Counted from the first letter of the stretch, positions 24,933 to 34,712 are shown. The stretch: DNA of 64,000 nt from Microbulbifer hydrolyticus (GCF_009931115.1 NZ_CP047491.1:868001-932000); one strand, 5' to 3'. Program-made: numbers and translations. Notes: a model not told the origin generated them from the letters alone.

Positions 24933-26261
24933 ATGAAAGTATTTGACGAAATCGAATCTGAAGTAATGAGTTACGCCCGCGCTTTCCCGCGGGTTTTTAA
25001 CAAGGCGCAGGGCGAATACCTGTACGACGAAGAAGGCAACCAGTACCTGGACTTCCTCGCCGGTGCCGGCACCCTGAACTACGGCCACAACAACCCCATC
25101 TTCAAAAAAGCGCTGCTGGAGTACATCGAGCAGGATGGCATTACCCACGGTCTGGACCTGCATACCAAGGCCAAGCGCGAGTTCCTGGAGTCTTTCTACG
25201 AGAACATCCTGAAGCCGCGCGACATGACCTACGTCATGCAGTTCACCGGCCCCACCGGTACCAACGCGGTGGAAGCGGCACTGAAGGTTGCACGTAAATA
25301 CAAGGGCCGTGAGAACGTGATTTCTTTCACCAACGGCTTCCACGGCTGTAGCCTGGGTGCGCTGGCCGCTACCGGTAACTCACACCACCGCGGTGCTTCC
25401 GGTGTGAGCATGAGCAGCGTTGCGCGTATGCCTTACGACGGTTACCTGGGTGACGAGTTCGACACCACGGCATACCTGGACAAGGTGCTGAGCGATTCCT
25501 CAAGCGGTATCGACCATCCGGCGGCGGTACTGGTGGAAACCGTACAGGGTGAAGGCGGTATCAATGCTGCCAGCGTTGAGTGGCTGCGCAACCTGCAGGA
25601 CGTGTGTCACAAGCACGATGTACTGCTGATTGTCGATGACATTCAGGCGGGCTGTGGCCGTACCGGTAGCTACTTCAGCTTTGAGGAAGCGGGTATCAAG
25701 CCGGACATCGTTACCCTGTCCAAATCCCTGAGTGGCTACGGCCTGCCGTTTGCGGTTGTCCTGATGAAGCCGGAGCTGGACCAGTGGAAGCCGGGTGAGC
25801 ACAACGGTACTTTCCGCGGTAACAACCTGGCCTTCGTCACTGCCAAGGCAGCCATCGACCACTACTGGAGCGATGACAAGTTTGCCAAGGAAGTGCTGCG
25901 CAAAGGTGAGTACATCGAGAAGCGCCTGCAAACCATCGTCGACAAATACGGCGACGGCAATATGACCACCCGCGGTCGCGGTATGTTCCGTGGCCTGAAC
26001 TGCGTAAGCGGCGAGCTGGCCGACAAGATCACCACTGAAGCGTTCCGCAACGGCCTGGTTATCGAGACCAGTGGTGCGGATGACCACGTTGTGAAAACCC
26101 TGTGCCCGCTGACCATCAGCGATGAAAACCTCACCAAGGCGCTGGATATTGTGGAAGCCGCTGTAGCCAAAGTGCTGAAAGGCGAAGATGTGCCGGAAGA
26201 AAAAGACTTCTTCGCGGACGATGTTGAGCAGGAAAACCGCACCCTCGCGGGCGCAGCCTGA
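24933..26261 (+). CDS. ectB: Diaminobutyrate--2-oxoglutarate aminotransferase
   Basis: A 442-residue class III PLP aminotransferase that converts aspartate-semialdehyde to diaminobutyrate, the first committed ectoine step. Visible motifs: MQFTGPTGTNAVEAALK, FTNGFHGCSLGALAATGN, IVDDIQAGCGRTG and the PLP lysine in TLSKSLSGYGLP. The C-terminus has an extra acidic tail (KDFFADDVEQEN). It follows ectA by 81 bp, an interval holding a small AGCGG/CCGCT hairpin. Confidence 0.97.
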   Translation: MKVFDEIESEVMSYARAFPRVFNKAQGEYLYDEEGNQYLDFLAGAGTLNYGHNNPIFKKALLEYIEQDGITHGLDLHTKAKREFLESFYENILKPRDMTYVMQFTGPTGTNAVEAALKVARKYKGRENVISFTNGFHGCSLGALAATGNSHHRGASGVSMSSVARMPYDGYLGDEFDTTAYLDKVLSDSSSGIDHPAAVLVETVQGEGGINAASVEWLRNLQDVCHKHDVLLIVDDIQAGCGRTGSYFSFEEAGIKPDIVTLSKSLSGYGLPFAVVLMKPELDQWKPGEHNGTFRGNNLAFVTAKAAIDHYWSDDKFAKEVLRKGEYIEKRLQTIVDKYGDGNMTTRGRGMFRGLNCVSGELADKITTEAFRNGLVIETSGADDHVVKTLCPLTISDENLTKALDIVEAAVAKVLKGEDVPEEKDFFADDVEQENRTLAGAA

Positions 26262-26281
26262 TCGACCAGGTATTGAACGAC

Positions 26282-26308
26282 ATGCGGCCGCATTGACGGC
26301 CGCATTTT
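26282..26308 (+). terminator. Intra-operon terminator-like hairpin between ectB and ectC
   Basis: ATGCGGCCG and CGGCCGCAT pair around CATTGA and are followed by TTTT, 20 bp after the ectB stop and 45 bp before ectC. It may cause partial termination or protect the 3' end of ectAB mRNA. Confidence 0.55.
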
Positions 26309-26352
26309 TCCAAGACCAGAAATTCAAACACTGATTTTAAATAGAGTTAGTA

Positions 26353-26757
26353 ATGATCGTAAGAAAACTGCAAGAAGCCGAACAAACCAATCGTCGTATT
26401 GTTTCCGAGGGCTGGGAGAGCACTCGCCTGTTGCTGAAGAACGACAACATGGGCTTCTCTTTCCATATCACCACCATCTATGAAGGCGCTGACCTGCACC
26501 TGCATTACCAGAATCACCTGGAGTCTGTTTACTGCATCTCCGGTGAAGGCTCCGTAATGGCGGAAGAGGACGGTGTGGTACATGAGATCACTCCGGGCAC
26601 CATCTATATTCTGGACAAGAACGACAAGCACGTACTCAAGGCCAAATCTGAAATGAAGATGGCCTGTGTTTTCAACCCTCCTTTGCACGGTAAAGAAGTG
26701 CATAACGCGGAAGGCGCCTACGAGCTGGAAGCGGAAGAGGTAAAGGACGAAAAATAA
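26353..26757 (+). CDS. ectC: L-ectoine synthase
   Basis: A 134-residue cupin that cyclises N-gamma-acetyldiaminobutyrate to ectoine. It has the family start [33 protein letters not shown] and the cupin metal region [16 protein letters not shown] with later KNDKHVLKA. Length matches the family (about 130). No ectD hydroxylase gene is present nearby, so the product here is ectoine rather than hydroxyectoine, as far as this window shows. Confidence 0.97.
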   Translation: MIVRKLQEAEQTNRRIVSEGWESTRLLLKNDNMGFSFHITTIYEGADLHLHYQNHLESVYCISGEGSVMAEEDGVVHEITPGTIYILDKNDKHVLKAKSEMKMACVFNPPLHGKEVHNAEGAYELEAEEVKDEK

Positions 26758-26857
26758 GCCGGTTGTGACAAACATAGCAGCGGAGTTCTGGGGCACTACC
26801 CGCAAATATTTTGGTGCTCCACCCGAACCTACTGAAATCGGTAAACGAAAGGATCCC

Positions 26858-28303
26858 ATGAAGACACATACGGTTGAAAAAATTGGCGGCACGTCCATGA
26901 GTGACTACCGCGCAGTACGTGACAACATCATTCTGAAAAACGGCAAAGCGAAAGCGGAAGGGTTGTACCAGCGTGTTTTCGTGGTATCTGCCTATGGCGG
27001 TATTACCGACATGCTGCTGGAGCATAAAAAATCCGGACGCCCGGGGGTGTTTGCCCTGTTTGCCGGTGCCGATGACGAGCGTGAATGGTCGGATGCGGTA
27101 GCCGGGCTGCGTGCGCGCATGGAAGAAATCAACGCAACCCTGTTCCACGACGATGTGACGCTGGCCAAGGCCAATGGCTTTATCGGCGAGCGACTGGACG
27201 ACGCGGCCAATTGTCTTGGAGACCTCGAGCGGGTGTGCCAGCACGGTCACTTCGCCCTGGAGGGCCACCTGGATGTGGTCAGCGAAATGCTCGCCAGCCT
27301 GGGTGAGGCGCACAGCGCATGGAACACGGTGCAGCTGCTCAAGCAGGAAGGAATCAATGCGCGCTTTATCGACCTGACCGGTTGGCGCGATGGCGAGCAT
27401 ATGACCCTGGACGAGCGTATCGAGCGTGCCTTCGCCGATGTCGACTTTGACAGCGAGTTGCCGATTGCAACGGGCTATGCCCACACCGCTGACGGCCTGA
27501 TGAAGACCTTCGCACGTGGTTACAGTGAAATGACCTTCAGCCGCATCGCCGTGAAAACCGGTGCCAGCGAAGCGATCATTCACAAGGAGTACCACCTGAG
27601 CAGTGCCGATCCGCGCCTGGTAGGCGAAGAGCAGGCGGTGCCGATCGGTCGTACCAATTACGACGTTGCGGACCAGCTGGCGAATCTCGGTATGGAGGCA
27701 ATCCACCCCCGCGCAGCCAAAGGTCTGCGCCAGCAGGAGATCCCGCTGCGGGTGATGAACACCTTTGAGCCCGAGCACCGCGGCACACTGGTCACTGGCG
27801 ACTATGTAAGCGACACACCGCAGGTGGAAATCATCGCGGGGCGTAAAAACATCTATGCTGTTGAATGTTTCGATCAGGATATGATGGGCAGCATGACCAG
27901 TTACGACCGGGCGATCAACGAAATCATTGCGCGCTTCAAGGGCAGTGTGGTGACCAAGGATACCAACGCCAACACCATTACCCACTACCTGGGCAACAAC
28001 CTGAAGACCGTCAAGCGGATCAAGAAAGCCATTGGCGAGTTGTTCCCGGATTGCGACATCCAGGTGCGCAAAGTGGCGGTGGTTTCCGCTATTGGCAGTG
28101 ACATGAAAATCTCCGGGATGCTGTCCCGGGCGGTGAGTGCGCTGGCCAATTCCACCATCAGCATTCTCGCGGTGCACCAGTCGATGCGCCAGGTAGACAT
28201 GCAGTTTGTGATCGACGAAAGCGATTACGAAAGTGCGGTCAAAAGCCTGCACGCCGCACTGGTCGAAGTGCACGAACACGGCGACGCAATATGCGCAGCC
28301 TGA
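26858..28303 (+). CDS. ask: Ectoine-specific aspartate kinase (Ask_Ect)
   Basis: A 481-residue aspartokinase. It opens with KIGGTSMSDY rather than the usual KFGGTS, typical of the ectoine-linked branch, and keeps the aspartate/ATP regions (FSRIAVKTGASEAIIHKEYHLSS) and two C-terminal ACT domains (VVSAIGSDMKISGML; ILAVHQSMRQVDMQFVIDE). It phosphorylates aspartate to feed aspartate-semialdehyde to EctB and is thought to escape normal feedback. The frame is open from 26765, but ATG 26858 follows an AAAGGA site. It overlaps the next gene by 13 bp. Confidence 0.95.
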   Translation: MKTHTVEKIGGTSMSDYRAVRDNIILKNGKAKAEGLYQRVFVVSAYGGITDMLLEHKKSGRPGVFALFAGADDEREWSDAVAGLRARMEEINATLFHDDVTLAKANGFIGERLDDAANCLGDLERVCQHGHFALEGHLDVVSEMLASLGEAHSAWNTVQLLKQEGINARFIDLTGWRDGEHMTLDERIERAFADVDFDSELPIATGYAHTADGLMKTFARGYSEMTFSRIAVKTGASEAIIHKEYHLSSADPRLVGEEQAVPIGRTNYDVADQLANLGMEAIHPRAAKGLRQQEIPLRVMNTFEPEHRGTLVTGDYVSDTPQVEIIAGRKNIYAVECFDQDMMGSMTSYDRAINEIIARFKGSVVTKDTNANTITHYLGNNLKTVKRIKKAIGELFPDCDIQVRKVAVVSAIGSDMKISGMLSRAVSALANSTISILAVHQSMRQVDMQFVIDESDYESAVKSLHAALVEVHEHGDAICAA

Positions 28304-29316
28304 TTTTGGCACTGACTCACCGACTGCCGCCAGCTTTGCTGGCGGCAGTGTTCGTTGTGACCTGTGCTTTTTTATCCGCAGGTGAGTCAGCGCAGGCACA
28401 GGATGCCGACACTCAGGAGGCACCGGTTGTTACCGCTGAAGAGGCGGCGGAAAACAAGAAAAAGCTGGAAGAGCTGGATCGGGTGTCTGATGCGGTAGAC
28501 GAGATCAACAAGCCGCTCTACAGCCCGTTTATCGAGCGCTATGTGCTTGATGAACTGAAGCAGCTGCGGGTGGATATGGCGGCACAAAAGGTCTCTCTGA
28601 CCGAAAACATTGTCGACCGCCAACTGAGTGCTGCCGACAAGGCGATTACCTACGCCACCGATACCATCACCTATTTCTTTTACCTGATCGCTGGATTCAG
28701 TTCCCTGCTGGTGATCATGGGCTGGACCTCCATTCGCGATGTAAAGGAGAAGGTACACACCCTCGCCAATCAGGAAATTTCCAGCCTGGTGGAGCAATAC
28801 GAAGAGCGTCTGCGCAGTATCGAAGAACAGCTTTCTGAAAAGACCCAGCATATCGAGCACAACCGGGATGAGATCGAATTGACCCAGGAGGTTCACTCCC
28901 TGTGGCTGCGGGCCGGACGCGAGCAGACCCCCACCGGGAAGATTGCTGTCTACGACCAGATCCTGAAGTTGCGCCAGGACGACGGCGAAGCGCTGACCTA
29001 CAAAGCCGATGCAGTACTGGAGCTGGACGAGCCCCAGTGGGCGATTAACCTGTGCCTGCAGGCACTGCAGATCGACAGCGAAAACGGCAATGCCTACTAC
29101 CAGCTGGCTTGCGCTTACGCCTATCTGGAGCAGTGGGAGGAGTCCATTAGCTATTTGCGGAAGGCGCTGGATATCTCTACGGCATACCGCGACGAGGCGC
29201 TGGAAGATTCAGCGTTTAACGGGCTGTATGAACTGGAAGAGTTTGCCGAGTTGATGGGGATTCAGCCCGAGAGCACGGGTGGTCGTGCCGAGGGTGATCA
29301 GGAAGGGGCGCGCTGA
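28291..29316 (+). CDS. TPR-containing membrane protein in the ectoine operon
   Basis: A 341-residue protein with a signal peptide (about residues 1-33), a second hydrophobic segment at about 123-147, a coiled coil (about 152-205) and two or three TPR motifs (about 206-310). Its start lies inside the 3' end of ask (13-bp overlap), so translation is probably coupled. I do not recognise the family. Its position between the ectoine aspartokinase and an SSS transporter suggests a role in osmotic sensing or in organising transport at the membrane, which is inference only. The C-terminal tail is Gly/Glu-rich. Confidence 0.75.
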   Translation: MRSLILALTHRLPPALLAAVFVVTCAFLSAGESAQAQDADTQEAPVVTAEEAAENKKKLEELDRVSDAVDEINKPLYSPFIERYVLDELKQLRVDMAAQKVSLTENIVDRQLSAADKAITYATDTITYFFYLIAGFSSLLVIMGWTSIRDVKEKVHTLANQEISSLVEQYEERLRSIEEQLSEKTQHIEHNRDEIELTQEVHSLWLRAGREQTPTGKIAVYDQILKLRQDDGEALTYKADAVLELDEPQWAINLCLQALQIDSENGNAYYQLACAYAYLEQWEESISYLRKALDISTAYRDEALEDSAFNGLYELEEFAELMGIQPESTGGRAEGDQEGAR

Positions 29317-29383
29317 CCGCGCCCGCCCAGATAAATACAACGGCTGTACAAAACCAATAACTATTTGAAACTGCTTTAGGGGA

Positions 29384-30808
29384 ATGGACGTGCTGATCAG
29401 CTTTCTGTTTTTTCTTTCTTTATTTGCCGCGGTGGGGATCAGTTCCTACCGCAAAAGCCGCGGCACCAAAAAAGATTATTATCTCGCGAGTCAGGACGTA
29501 TCGCCCATGCTGGTGGGGTTGTCCGCTGTGGCCACCAACAACAGCGGTTACATGTTCATCGGTGTGATTGGCTATACCTACGCCACCGGTCTCGCCTCCA
29601 TCTGGCTGATGCTCGGCTGGATTCTTGGGGATTTCCTCGGCTCCCTGTGGATGCATAAAAACCTTCGCGAGGCGGCCAAGCGCAGCGGTGAATCCAGTTA
29701 TGCGGGTGTACTGGCCTGCTGGCAGGGCTCGCGCTTCGGCAACTGGCAAAAGCTTGCCGGTGTCCTCTCCCTGCTGTTCCTGCTCGCCTATGCCAGCGCG
29801 CAGCTGGTGGCCGGTAGTAAAGCCCTCTATGTAGTGCTGGACCTGCCCATCTGGAGTGGCGCGGTGATCGGTGGTGTGATCGTCGCTGCATACTGCCTCG
29901 CCGGCGGTATCCGCGCATCCATCTGGACGGACGCGGCGCAGTCACTGGTGATGGTGGTTGCCATGGGCTTGTTGCTGTATGTCGCCACGCAATCCGTAGG
30001 TGGCCTGGGTGCGGCCTGGCAGCAGATGGGGCAGGTGGAAGGCTTCCTCAACTGGTATCCGCAGGACCTCCTGCTGCCAGGGCTTGCTGGTGGTGTGCTG
30101 TTTGCCTTGAGCTGGCTGTTTGCGGGTATTTCCGTGGTGGGCCAACCGCACGTCATGGTGCGCTTTATGGCACTGGACAACGCCGGACACATGGTTCAGG
30201 CGCGCTGCTGGTATTACCTGTGGTTTACGATTTTCTACTTTATGGCCACGGGTGTGGGCATGCTGTCACGGATCATGTTGAGCGACCCGGGTTCATTCGA
30301 TGCGGAGCTGGCGCTGCCGATGATGGCAATGGAACTGCTGTCTCCGGTGTTCGTAGGCCTGATTCTCGCGGGTATATTTGCGGCGACCATGTCGACTGCG
30401 GATTCGCTGGTATTAAGCTGCTCCGCTGCTATTACCAGCGACATCCTGCCAAAGAGCACGGAAGACACCCGGGTGCTGAAATTGGCCACCGTCGGTATCA
30501 CCGCGGCGGCGGTGATCTGGGCGCTGTCGAATGATCAGAGCGTGTTCAGCCTGGTAGTGATGAGTTGGTCCGCGCTCGCCTCGGCATTTGCCCCGCTACT
30601 GATGGTGCTGGCCGCAGGCGGGCGGCCATCACAGAAACTGGCAATCACCATGAGTGTACTCGGCCTCGCGACCGCGCTGATCTGGCGTTGGCTGGGTTGG
30701 CATGCACATATCTATGAAGGTATGCCGGGAATCCTGATGGGGCTTGTGGTGTTTGCCGTTGGACGCTTGCTGGAAAGAGAGCCGGTGACCAAAGCGGTAA
30801 ATGCCTGA
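29384..30808 (+). CDS. Sodium:solute symporter (SSS/PutP family)
   Basis: A 474-residue protein with about 12-13 membrane segments. SSS motifs include YYLASQDVSPMLVGLSAVATNNSGYMFIG, the GGIRASIWTDAAQSLVMV block and the sodium-site region AATMSTADSLVLSCSAAITSDI. A GTG at 29390 has better spacing to the AGGGGA ribosome site than the ATG at 29384. It follows the ectoine genes by 67 bp and ends before a strong terminator, so it likely belongs to the osmoprotectant locus, importing ectoine, proline or another compatible solute. SSS transporters have been reported near ect genes in other bacteria; the substrate here is not shown. Confidence 0.85.
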   Translation: MDVLISFLFFLSLFAAVGISSYRKSRGTKKDYYLASQDVSPMLVGLSAVATNNSGYMFIGVIGYTYATGLASIWLMLGWILGDFLGSLWMHKNLREAAKRSGESSYAGVLACWQGSRFGNWQKLAGVLSLLFLLAYASAQLVAGSKALYVVLDLPIWSGAVIGGVIVAAYCLAGGIRASIWTDAAQSLVMVVAMGLLLYVATQSVGGLGAAWQQMGQVEGFLNWYPQDLLLPGLAGGVLFALSWLFAGISVVGQPHVMVRFMALDNAGHMVQARCWYYLWFTIFYFMATGVGMLSRIMLSDPGSFDAELALPMMAMELLSPVFVGLILAGIFAATMSTADSLVLSCSAAITSDILPKSTEDTRVLKLATVGITAAAVIWALSNDQSVFSLVVMSWSALASAFAPLLMVLAAGGRPSQKLAITMSVLGLATALIWRWLGWHAHIYEGMPGILMGLVVFAVGRLLEREPVTKAVNA

Positions 30809-30836
30809 CAGGTTTACGCGTTACTGGCGTGGTCTC

Positions 30837-30879
30837 GAGCAACAAAAAACCCGGCATAATGCCGGGTTTTTTGTTGCTC
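30837..30879. terminator. Bidirectional intrinsic terminator
   Basis: A 20-bp perfect stem (GAGCAACAAAAAACCCGGCA with its complement) around TAA. The A and T tracts inside the stem serve both strands: the rightward symporter/ectoine transcript and the leftward yceI gene. Confidence 0.92.
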
Positions 30880-30915
30880 CATCCTGTGAGATAGAGATGT
30901 GCTTCTCGGGGAGGA

Positions 30916-31482
30916 TTACTGACGGATACCTTCCACGTCCAGAATCATTTCCACGGTCTGGGAAGCTGGACCCAGGTCGTAGTCTATGCCGAAGTCTTTC
31001 AGCTTGAATTCCGTGGTGCCGGTAAAGCCCTGACGGTAGCCGCCCCAGGGATCCTTGCCACCGCCGATTTCGGACACATCGATGGTGATTGGCTTGGTAA
31101 CGCCGTGCAGGGTCAGATCACCTTTTAGCAGCGCCTTGCCATCGCCATTCGGTTCAAAGCTGGTGCTCTTGAACGTGGCTGTGGGGAACTTGCCCACGTT
31201 CAGGAAGTCTTCGCCACGCAGGTGCTTGTCACGCTCTGCGTGGTTGCTGTTCAGGCTAGTGGTGTCCACGGTCACCTGTACTGAGGAATCTTGCGGCTTG
31301 GCTTCGTCGTACACAAAGCTGCCATCGAACTTGTCAAAGCGCCCATAGAGCCAGCTGTAGCCCAGGTGCTTGATACGGAACTGGACGAACGCGTGCGCGC
31401 CTTTGGTGTCGATCTGGTATTCCGCTGCCTGTGCGGAAGCGCCTACCAGGGTAGCGAACAGTAATACGGCAAGTCTTTTCAT
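30916..31482 (-). CDS. yceI: YceI-family periplasmic lipid-binding protein
   Basis: A 188-residue protein with a signal peptide (residues 1-19, SAQA) and a YceI lipocalin-like barrel: [52 protein letters not shown] and [14 protein letters not shown]. Members bind isoprenoid-type lipids such as ubiquinone precursors. It is encoded just downstream of a cytochrome b561, the normal YceI/CybB pairing, suggesting a quinone-linked role. Confidence 0.93.
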   Translation of the reverse strand: MKRLAVLLFATLVGASAQAAEYQIDTKGAHAFVQFRIKHLGYSWLYGRFDKFDGSFVYDEAKPQDSSVQVTVDTTSLNSNHAERDKHLRGEDFLNVGKFPTATFKSTSFEPNGDGKALLKGDLTLHGVTKPITIDVSEIGGGKDPWGGYRQGFTGTTEFKLKDFGIDYDLGPASQTVEMILDVEGIRQ

Positions 31483-31587
31483 GTTTCAGGTTCCTATTGG
31501 TCGTTTTACAGATGGATTGTGTTTCGGGTTGTTGAGCCGGCCTGTCGCCGGTCAGGTCAAGGCTGTAAATACATGTTTCGTTGATGC

Positions 31588-32142
31588 TTATCCGCGTGGG
31601 GCTCGGCCAAGCATTTTTATCAGCGTTCTGTCCTTGTTGACGAAGTGGTGCTTGAACGCCGCAAGCCCGTGCAGCACAACCAGCCCCATCAGCGCCCATG
31701 CCAGCCACTTGTGAATGGATCCGGCAATATCTTCCTGGTTTTCCAGCCCGTGCAGGGTTGCCGGTACGCTGAACCAGTTGAACACCTCGATGGCGCGGCC
31801 GTCCGCGGTGCTGATCAGGTAACCGGAAACGAAAATCACCAGCAGCAGGCCGTAGATCAGCCCGTGTGCGGCGCCTGCCGCGCGCTGCTGCCAGCGCGGC
31901 GCCGGCTCCGGAGCCGGTTCGACATTTGCCCAGCGCCATACCAGACGTGCAGCCAGCAGCATCAGCAGCAATATCCCCACCGACTTGTGGATATCCGGAC
32001 CCTGACGGTACCAGGGGTCGTAGTAGGACAGCCCCACCATCCACCAGCCGAGGGCAAACATGCCGATGATGGCGGGCGCCATCAGCCAGTGAAAGAGTAC
32101 GGCCACCCAGCCGTAATGGGTTGTGCTGTTGCGGGTCTGCAC
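31588..32142 (-). CDS. Cytochrome b561-family membrane protein
   Basis: A protein of about 184 residues with four membrane segments and the paired heme histidines of the b561 family (FHW, DIHKS, SIHKW, VLHGL). It likely oxidises ubiquinol and works with YceI. The frame is open to an ATG at 32214, but that ATG forms part of a TATAAT element and the N-terminal extension is atypical. The GTG at 32142, six bases after GGAG, fits the family start (RNSTTHYGWVAVLFHW) better. Confidence 0.85.
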   Translation of the reverse strand: MQTRNSTTHYGWVAVLFHWLMAPAIIGMFALGWWMVGLSYYDPWYRQGPDIHKSVGILLLMLLAARLVWRWANVEPAPEPAPRWQQRAAGAAHGLIYGLLLVIFVSGYLISTADGRAIEVFNWFSVPATLHGLENQEDIAGSIHKWLAWALMGLVVLHGLAAFKHHFVNKDRTLIKMLGRAPRG

Positions 32143-32395
32143 GACGGACTCCGTCTGTGGTTTGGGATAATGGTTTCGATCGATGGGTTTAATACGATCT
32201 ATCGATGCGGGCATTATAAAAATTCTGTGGCGCTGGAATAGCGCAAAAAGCCGGTGCTATTTTTCGAAAAAATCGCACCGGGGTGAGTCGAGCTTTGCGG
32301 GAAATTATGGTTGAGCGTTGCCGGGCGTAGCACGGTAGGCCCGGTACTGGGGAAGTCGCGCCGGTTCAGCGCGCGGCGAGAGTGGTGGCTGGCGG

Positions 32396-33097
32396 TCAGT
32401 AGTGGCTGGCGTGCTGGCGCTCGGCGGCGTTCAGGACTTTGCCGAGCAGGCTCGGCTCCAGCTTGGTGCGGTTGCTGAGCTGATGGGTGAGCCATTCCAG
32501 GTCGTGGGGGGATTCACTGCTGTCCCGTCCGTTTTCCATCGCCAGCTGTTCCAGCTGCCAGATCACGTCGAGTAACAGGTCCGGTTCCAGTGCCTGTTCT
32601 TCGTCCGCCTTGAACAGATGGCTTTCCAGGCGGTCCAGGTCCCGGCGCTTTACGACCAGTTCCGCGTAGTTCGGGTACCAGCGGCTGCTGAATGGCTCCG
32701 GGCGACGGCTGAAATCGAAGGTGATCTGCAGGCGATTTCCATTGCCGTCGCGGAGTGTCGGGGTGTCGTTTTCCTCCGCGGGCAGGGCGGGGCGCTGGCG
32801 CAGTATGCCGACTATGGCGCGCCAATCACTGCTGTATTCCGGGCACAGCCGCAGCGGCTCGGTGAGTTCGGTTTTCGGCTTGCCCGGACGGTCGATGTAG
32901 GCAAGCTGTTGGCCCGGGCGGTACCAGTAGAGGTCCAGGGTATGGTCTTCGGCCAGGCGCGCCAGGTCGTCGCTGGTCAGGGGATCTTCCGACAGGGCGC
33001 TCAGATGGTCAACGGCCTGCTGCACGCTGAGCCAGCGCCGCATATGGAAGGGTTTTCCTGCTGATTTTTCCGATCCGTTACCGCCCGCCGTCGCCAT
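32396..33097 (-). CDS. Conserved hypothetical protein
   Basis: A 233-residue soluble protein I do not recognise. The N-terminal 60 residues (RRWLSVQQAVDHLSALSEDPLTSDDLARLAEDH) look like a small helix-turn-helix or excisionase-like module; the rest is mixed alpha/beta with no signal peptide. A ribosome site (AGGGAAGCAGGG) precedes the ATG. It stands alone between corA and the cytochrome b561 gene. Confidence 0.6.
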   Translation of the reverse strand: MATAGGNGSEKSAGKPFHMRRWLSVQQAVDHLSALSEDPLTSDDLARLAEDHTLDLYWYRPGQQLAYIDRPGKPKTELTEPLRLCPEYSSDWRAIVGILRQRPALPAEENDTPTLRDGNGNRLQITFDFSRRPEPFSSRWYPNYAELVVKRRDLDRLESHLFKADEEQALEPDLLLDVIWQLEQLAMENGRDSSESPHDLEWLTHQLSNRTKLEPSLLGKVLNAAERQHASHY

Positions 33098-33164
33098 TAT
33101 TGCCCTGCTTCCCTGTAGTGCTTTTGACCCTCTAAAGATTAGCAGTTGGCGGTGATTTTGGTGG

Positions 33165-34118
33165 CTACAGCCACCCTTTCTTCTTGAAGTACAGGTAGGG
33201 CGCCATGCCTGCCATCAGCATCAGCAGCAGTGCCCACGGGTAGCCGAGTAGCCACTCCAGTTCCGGCATGTGTTCAAAGTTCATGCCGTAGATGCTCGCG
33301 ACCATGGTCGGGGGCAGGAAGACCACGGCGGCGATGGAGAAGATTTTGATGATCTTGTTCTGTTCGATATTGATAAAGCCCTGGGTGGAGTCCATCAGGA
33401 AGTTGATCTTCTCGAACAGGAAGGTGGTGTGGGACATCAGTGTGTCGATGTCGCGCAATATGCCCCAGCAGCTTTCACGCAGCTCCGGGTCATCTTTCAG
33501 ATGGCGCTGCAGGAAGGCGATGGAGCGCTGGGTATCCATCAGGCACAGGCGAATCTTGCCGTTGGAATCCTCGAGTTTGGCGAGGTGGTCGATGGCTTCC
33601 TCCAGGTCCGCTTCTTCATCTTCCAGCACCAGGTGGCTGACTTCTCCCAGTTTCAGGTAGTTGTCTTCCAGCGCGTCGGCGAGATTTTCCACCTTCTGTT
33701 CAAACAGCAGGATCAGCAGTTCCTGCGCGTTGTGCGCTTCCACCTGGTTGCGGCGGGCACGCATGCGCAGCAGGCGGAAGTCGGCCAGTTCGCTGTCGCG
33801 TACGGTGATCAGGCGTTGCGGCTGGAGGATGAAAGCCGCGGTAGAGGTTTCGTGGCGACCTTCACTCTGGGTAAGGTACAGGGAGTGCACATGGATGCCC
33901 GCGGCGTCGATAAAGTATCGGGCGGAGGATTCCAGCTCTTCGACGTCTTCGGATTCGGGAAGCTCGGTACGCAACAGCTGTTCCAGCAGGTCGCGCTCGT
34001 TCTCCTCCGGATCCTGGAGGTCAATCCACGCAGCGTCTGACAGGGGTTGGCTCTGATAGTCGCTGCCGGCGTATGTCTCTTTGATCTTGCCGCGCTGGAT
34101 TTGGAACAGTCTCAGCAT
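33165..34118 (-). CDS. corA: CorA-family magnesium/cobalt transporter
   Basis: A 317-residue inner-membrane ion channel. It has the long acidic cytoplasmic domain, two C-terminal membrane segments, the selectivity loop YGMNFEHMPEL after the first, and the basic end YFKKKGWL. It imports Mg2+ (and Co2+/Ni2+) passively. The length is typical. No Mg riboswitch was seen upstream. Confidence 0.95.
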   Translation of the reverse strand: MLRLFQIQRGKIKETYAGSDYQSQPLSDAAWIDLQDPEENERDLLEQLLRTELPESEDVEELESSARYFIDAAGIHVHSLYLTQSEGRHETSTAAFILQPQRLITVRDSELADFRLLRMRARRNQVEAHNAQELLILLFEQKVENLADALEDNYLKLGEVSHLVLEDEEADLEEAIDHLAKLEDSNGKIRLCLMDTQRSIAFLQRHLKDDPELRESCWGILRDIDTLMSHTTFLFEKINFLMDSTQGFINIEQNKIIKIFSIAAVVFLPPTMVASIYGMNFEHMPELEWLLGYPWALLLMLMAGMAPYLYFKKKGWL

Positions 34119-34274
34119 TACCGCTTCCTTGGTCGTCAGAATGACTCCCGGGCAGGGCTGCCCGGGAGGTTAGTGACCGGAATGGTGTCAGGCTGTCGAC
34201 AACAAATCAATCGCCGCCACCGGCAAGGGGCTGCGCTGAGACTACTTCCCCATAACTGGCTTGTCGCAGCCGGT

Positions 34275-34712
34275 TTACAACCAGGTGGGCAGTTGTGCCC
34301 GGATCTCCTCGCTGTCGCAGGAGGCGAGATTTTTGCGTGACTCACCGGCAATCGTTGCGAGGCAGGGTGAGCTCATGGACTGGCGCAAGCTGCCGGCCAT
34401 TGACGGCTCTGCAACGATGTACAGACGGTCAAAGCGCCCTTCCTGACGGCCCTTTTCCAGAGTGTGCGCGATATCGCGGGCGAATTTTTGTGCGCCCTGT
34501 TTGCGCAGACTGGTGGGTTCAGACATCGCATGGCGACCCTGACCGGCGCTGTCGAAGGCCCTTCCCGGGGCATCACTGACCAGTTCATGCGCCTTCATGC
34601 GCCCTTCCGGATAAACAAGAGATTCTATTTCATTGAGTGAGCCCGCACGTTTTTCCGCTTCAAATACGCGGGCGTGAGTATGGTTGGCTACCAGAACCCA
34701 GGCTTTTGACAT
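34275..34712 (-). CDS. Host attachment protein family (PF10116-like)
   Basis: A 145-residue protein starting MSKAWVLVANHTHARVFEAEKRAG, with the family blocks ARDIAHTLEKGRQEGRFDRLYIVAEPSMAGSLRQ. The name comes from an Agrobacterium attachment gene; the fold resembles an RNase/eRF1-like domain and the biochemical role is not settled. It contains one His in the ANHTH motif near the start. It is a single gene with no phage context. Confidence 0.85.
   Translation of the reverse strand: MSKAWVLVANHTHARVFEAEKRAGSLNEIESLVYPEGRMKAHELVSDAPGRAFDSAGQGRHAMSEPTSLRKQGAQKFARDIAHTLEKGRQEGRFDRLYIVAEPSMAGSLRQSMSSPCLATIAGESRKNLASCDSEEIRAQLPTWL

Noticed and set aside
34275-34712. Phage or plant-attachment locus suggested by the 'host attachment' family name
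   Set aside because: No phage or conjugation genes are near; the family is widespread in free-living bacteria.
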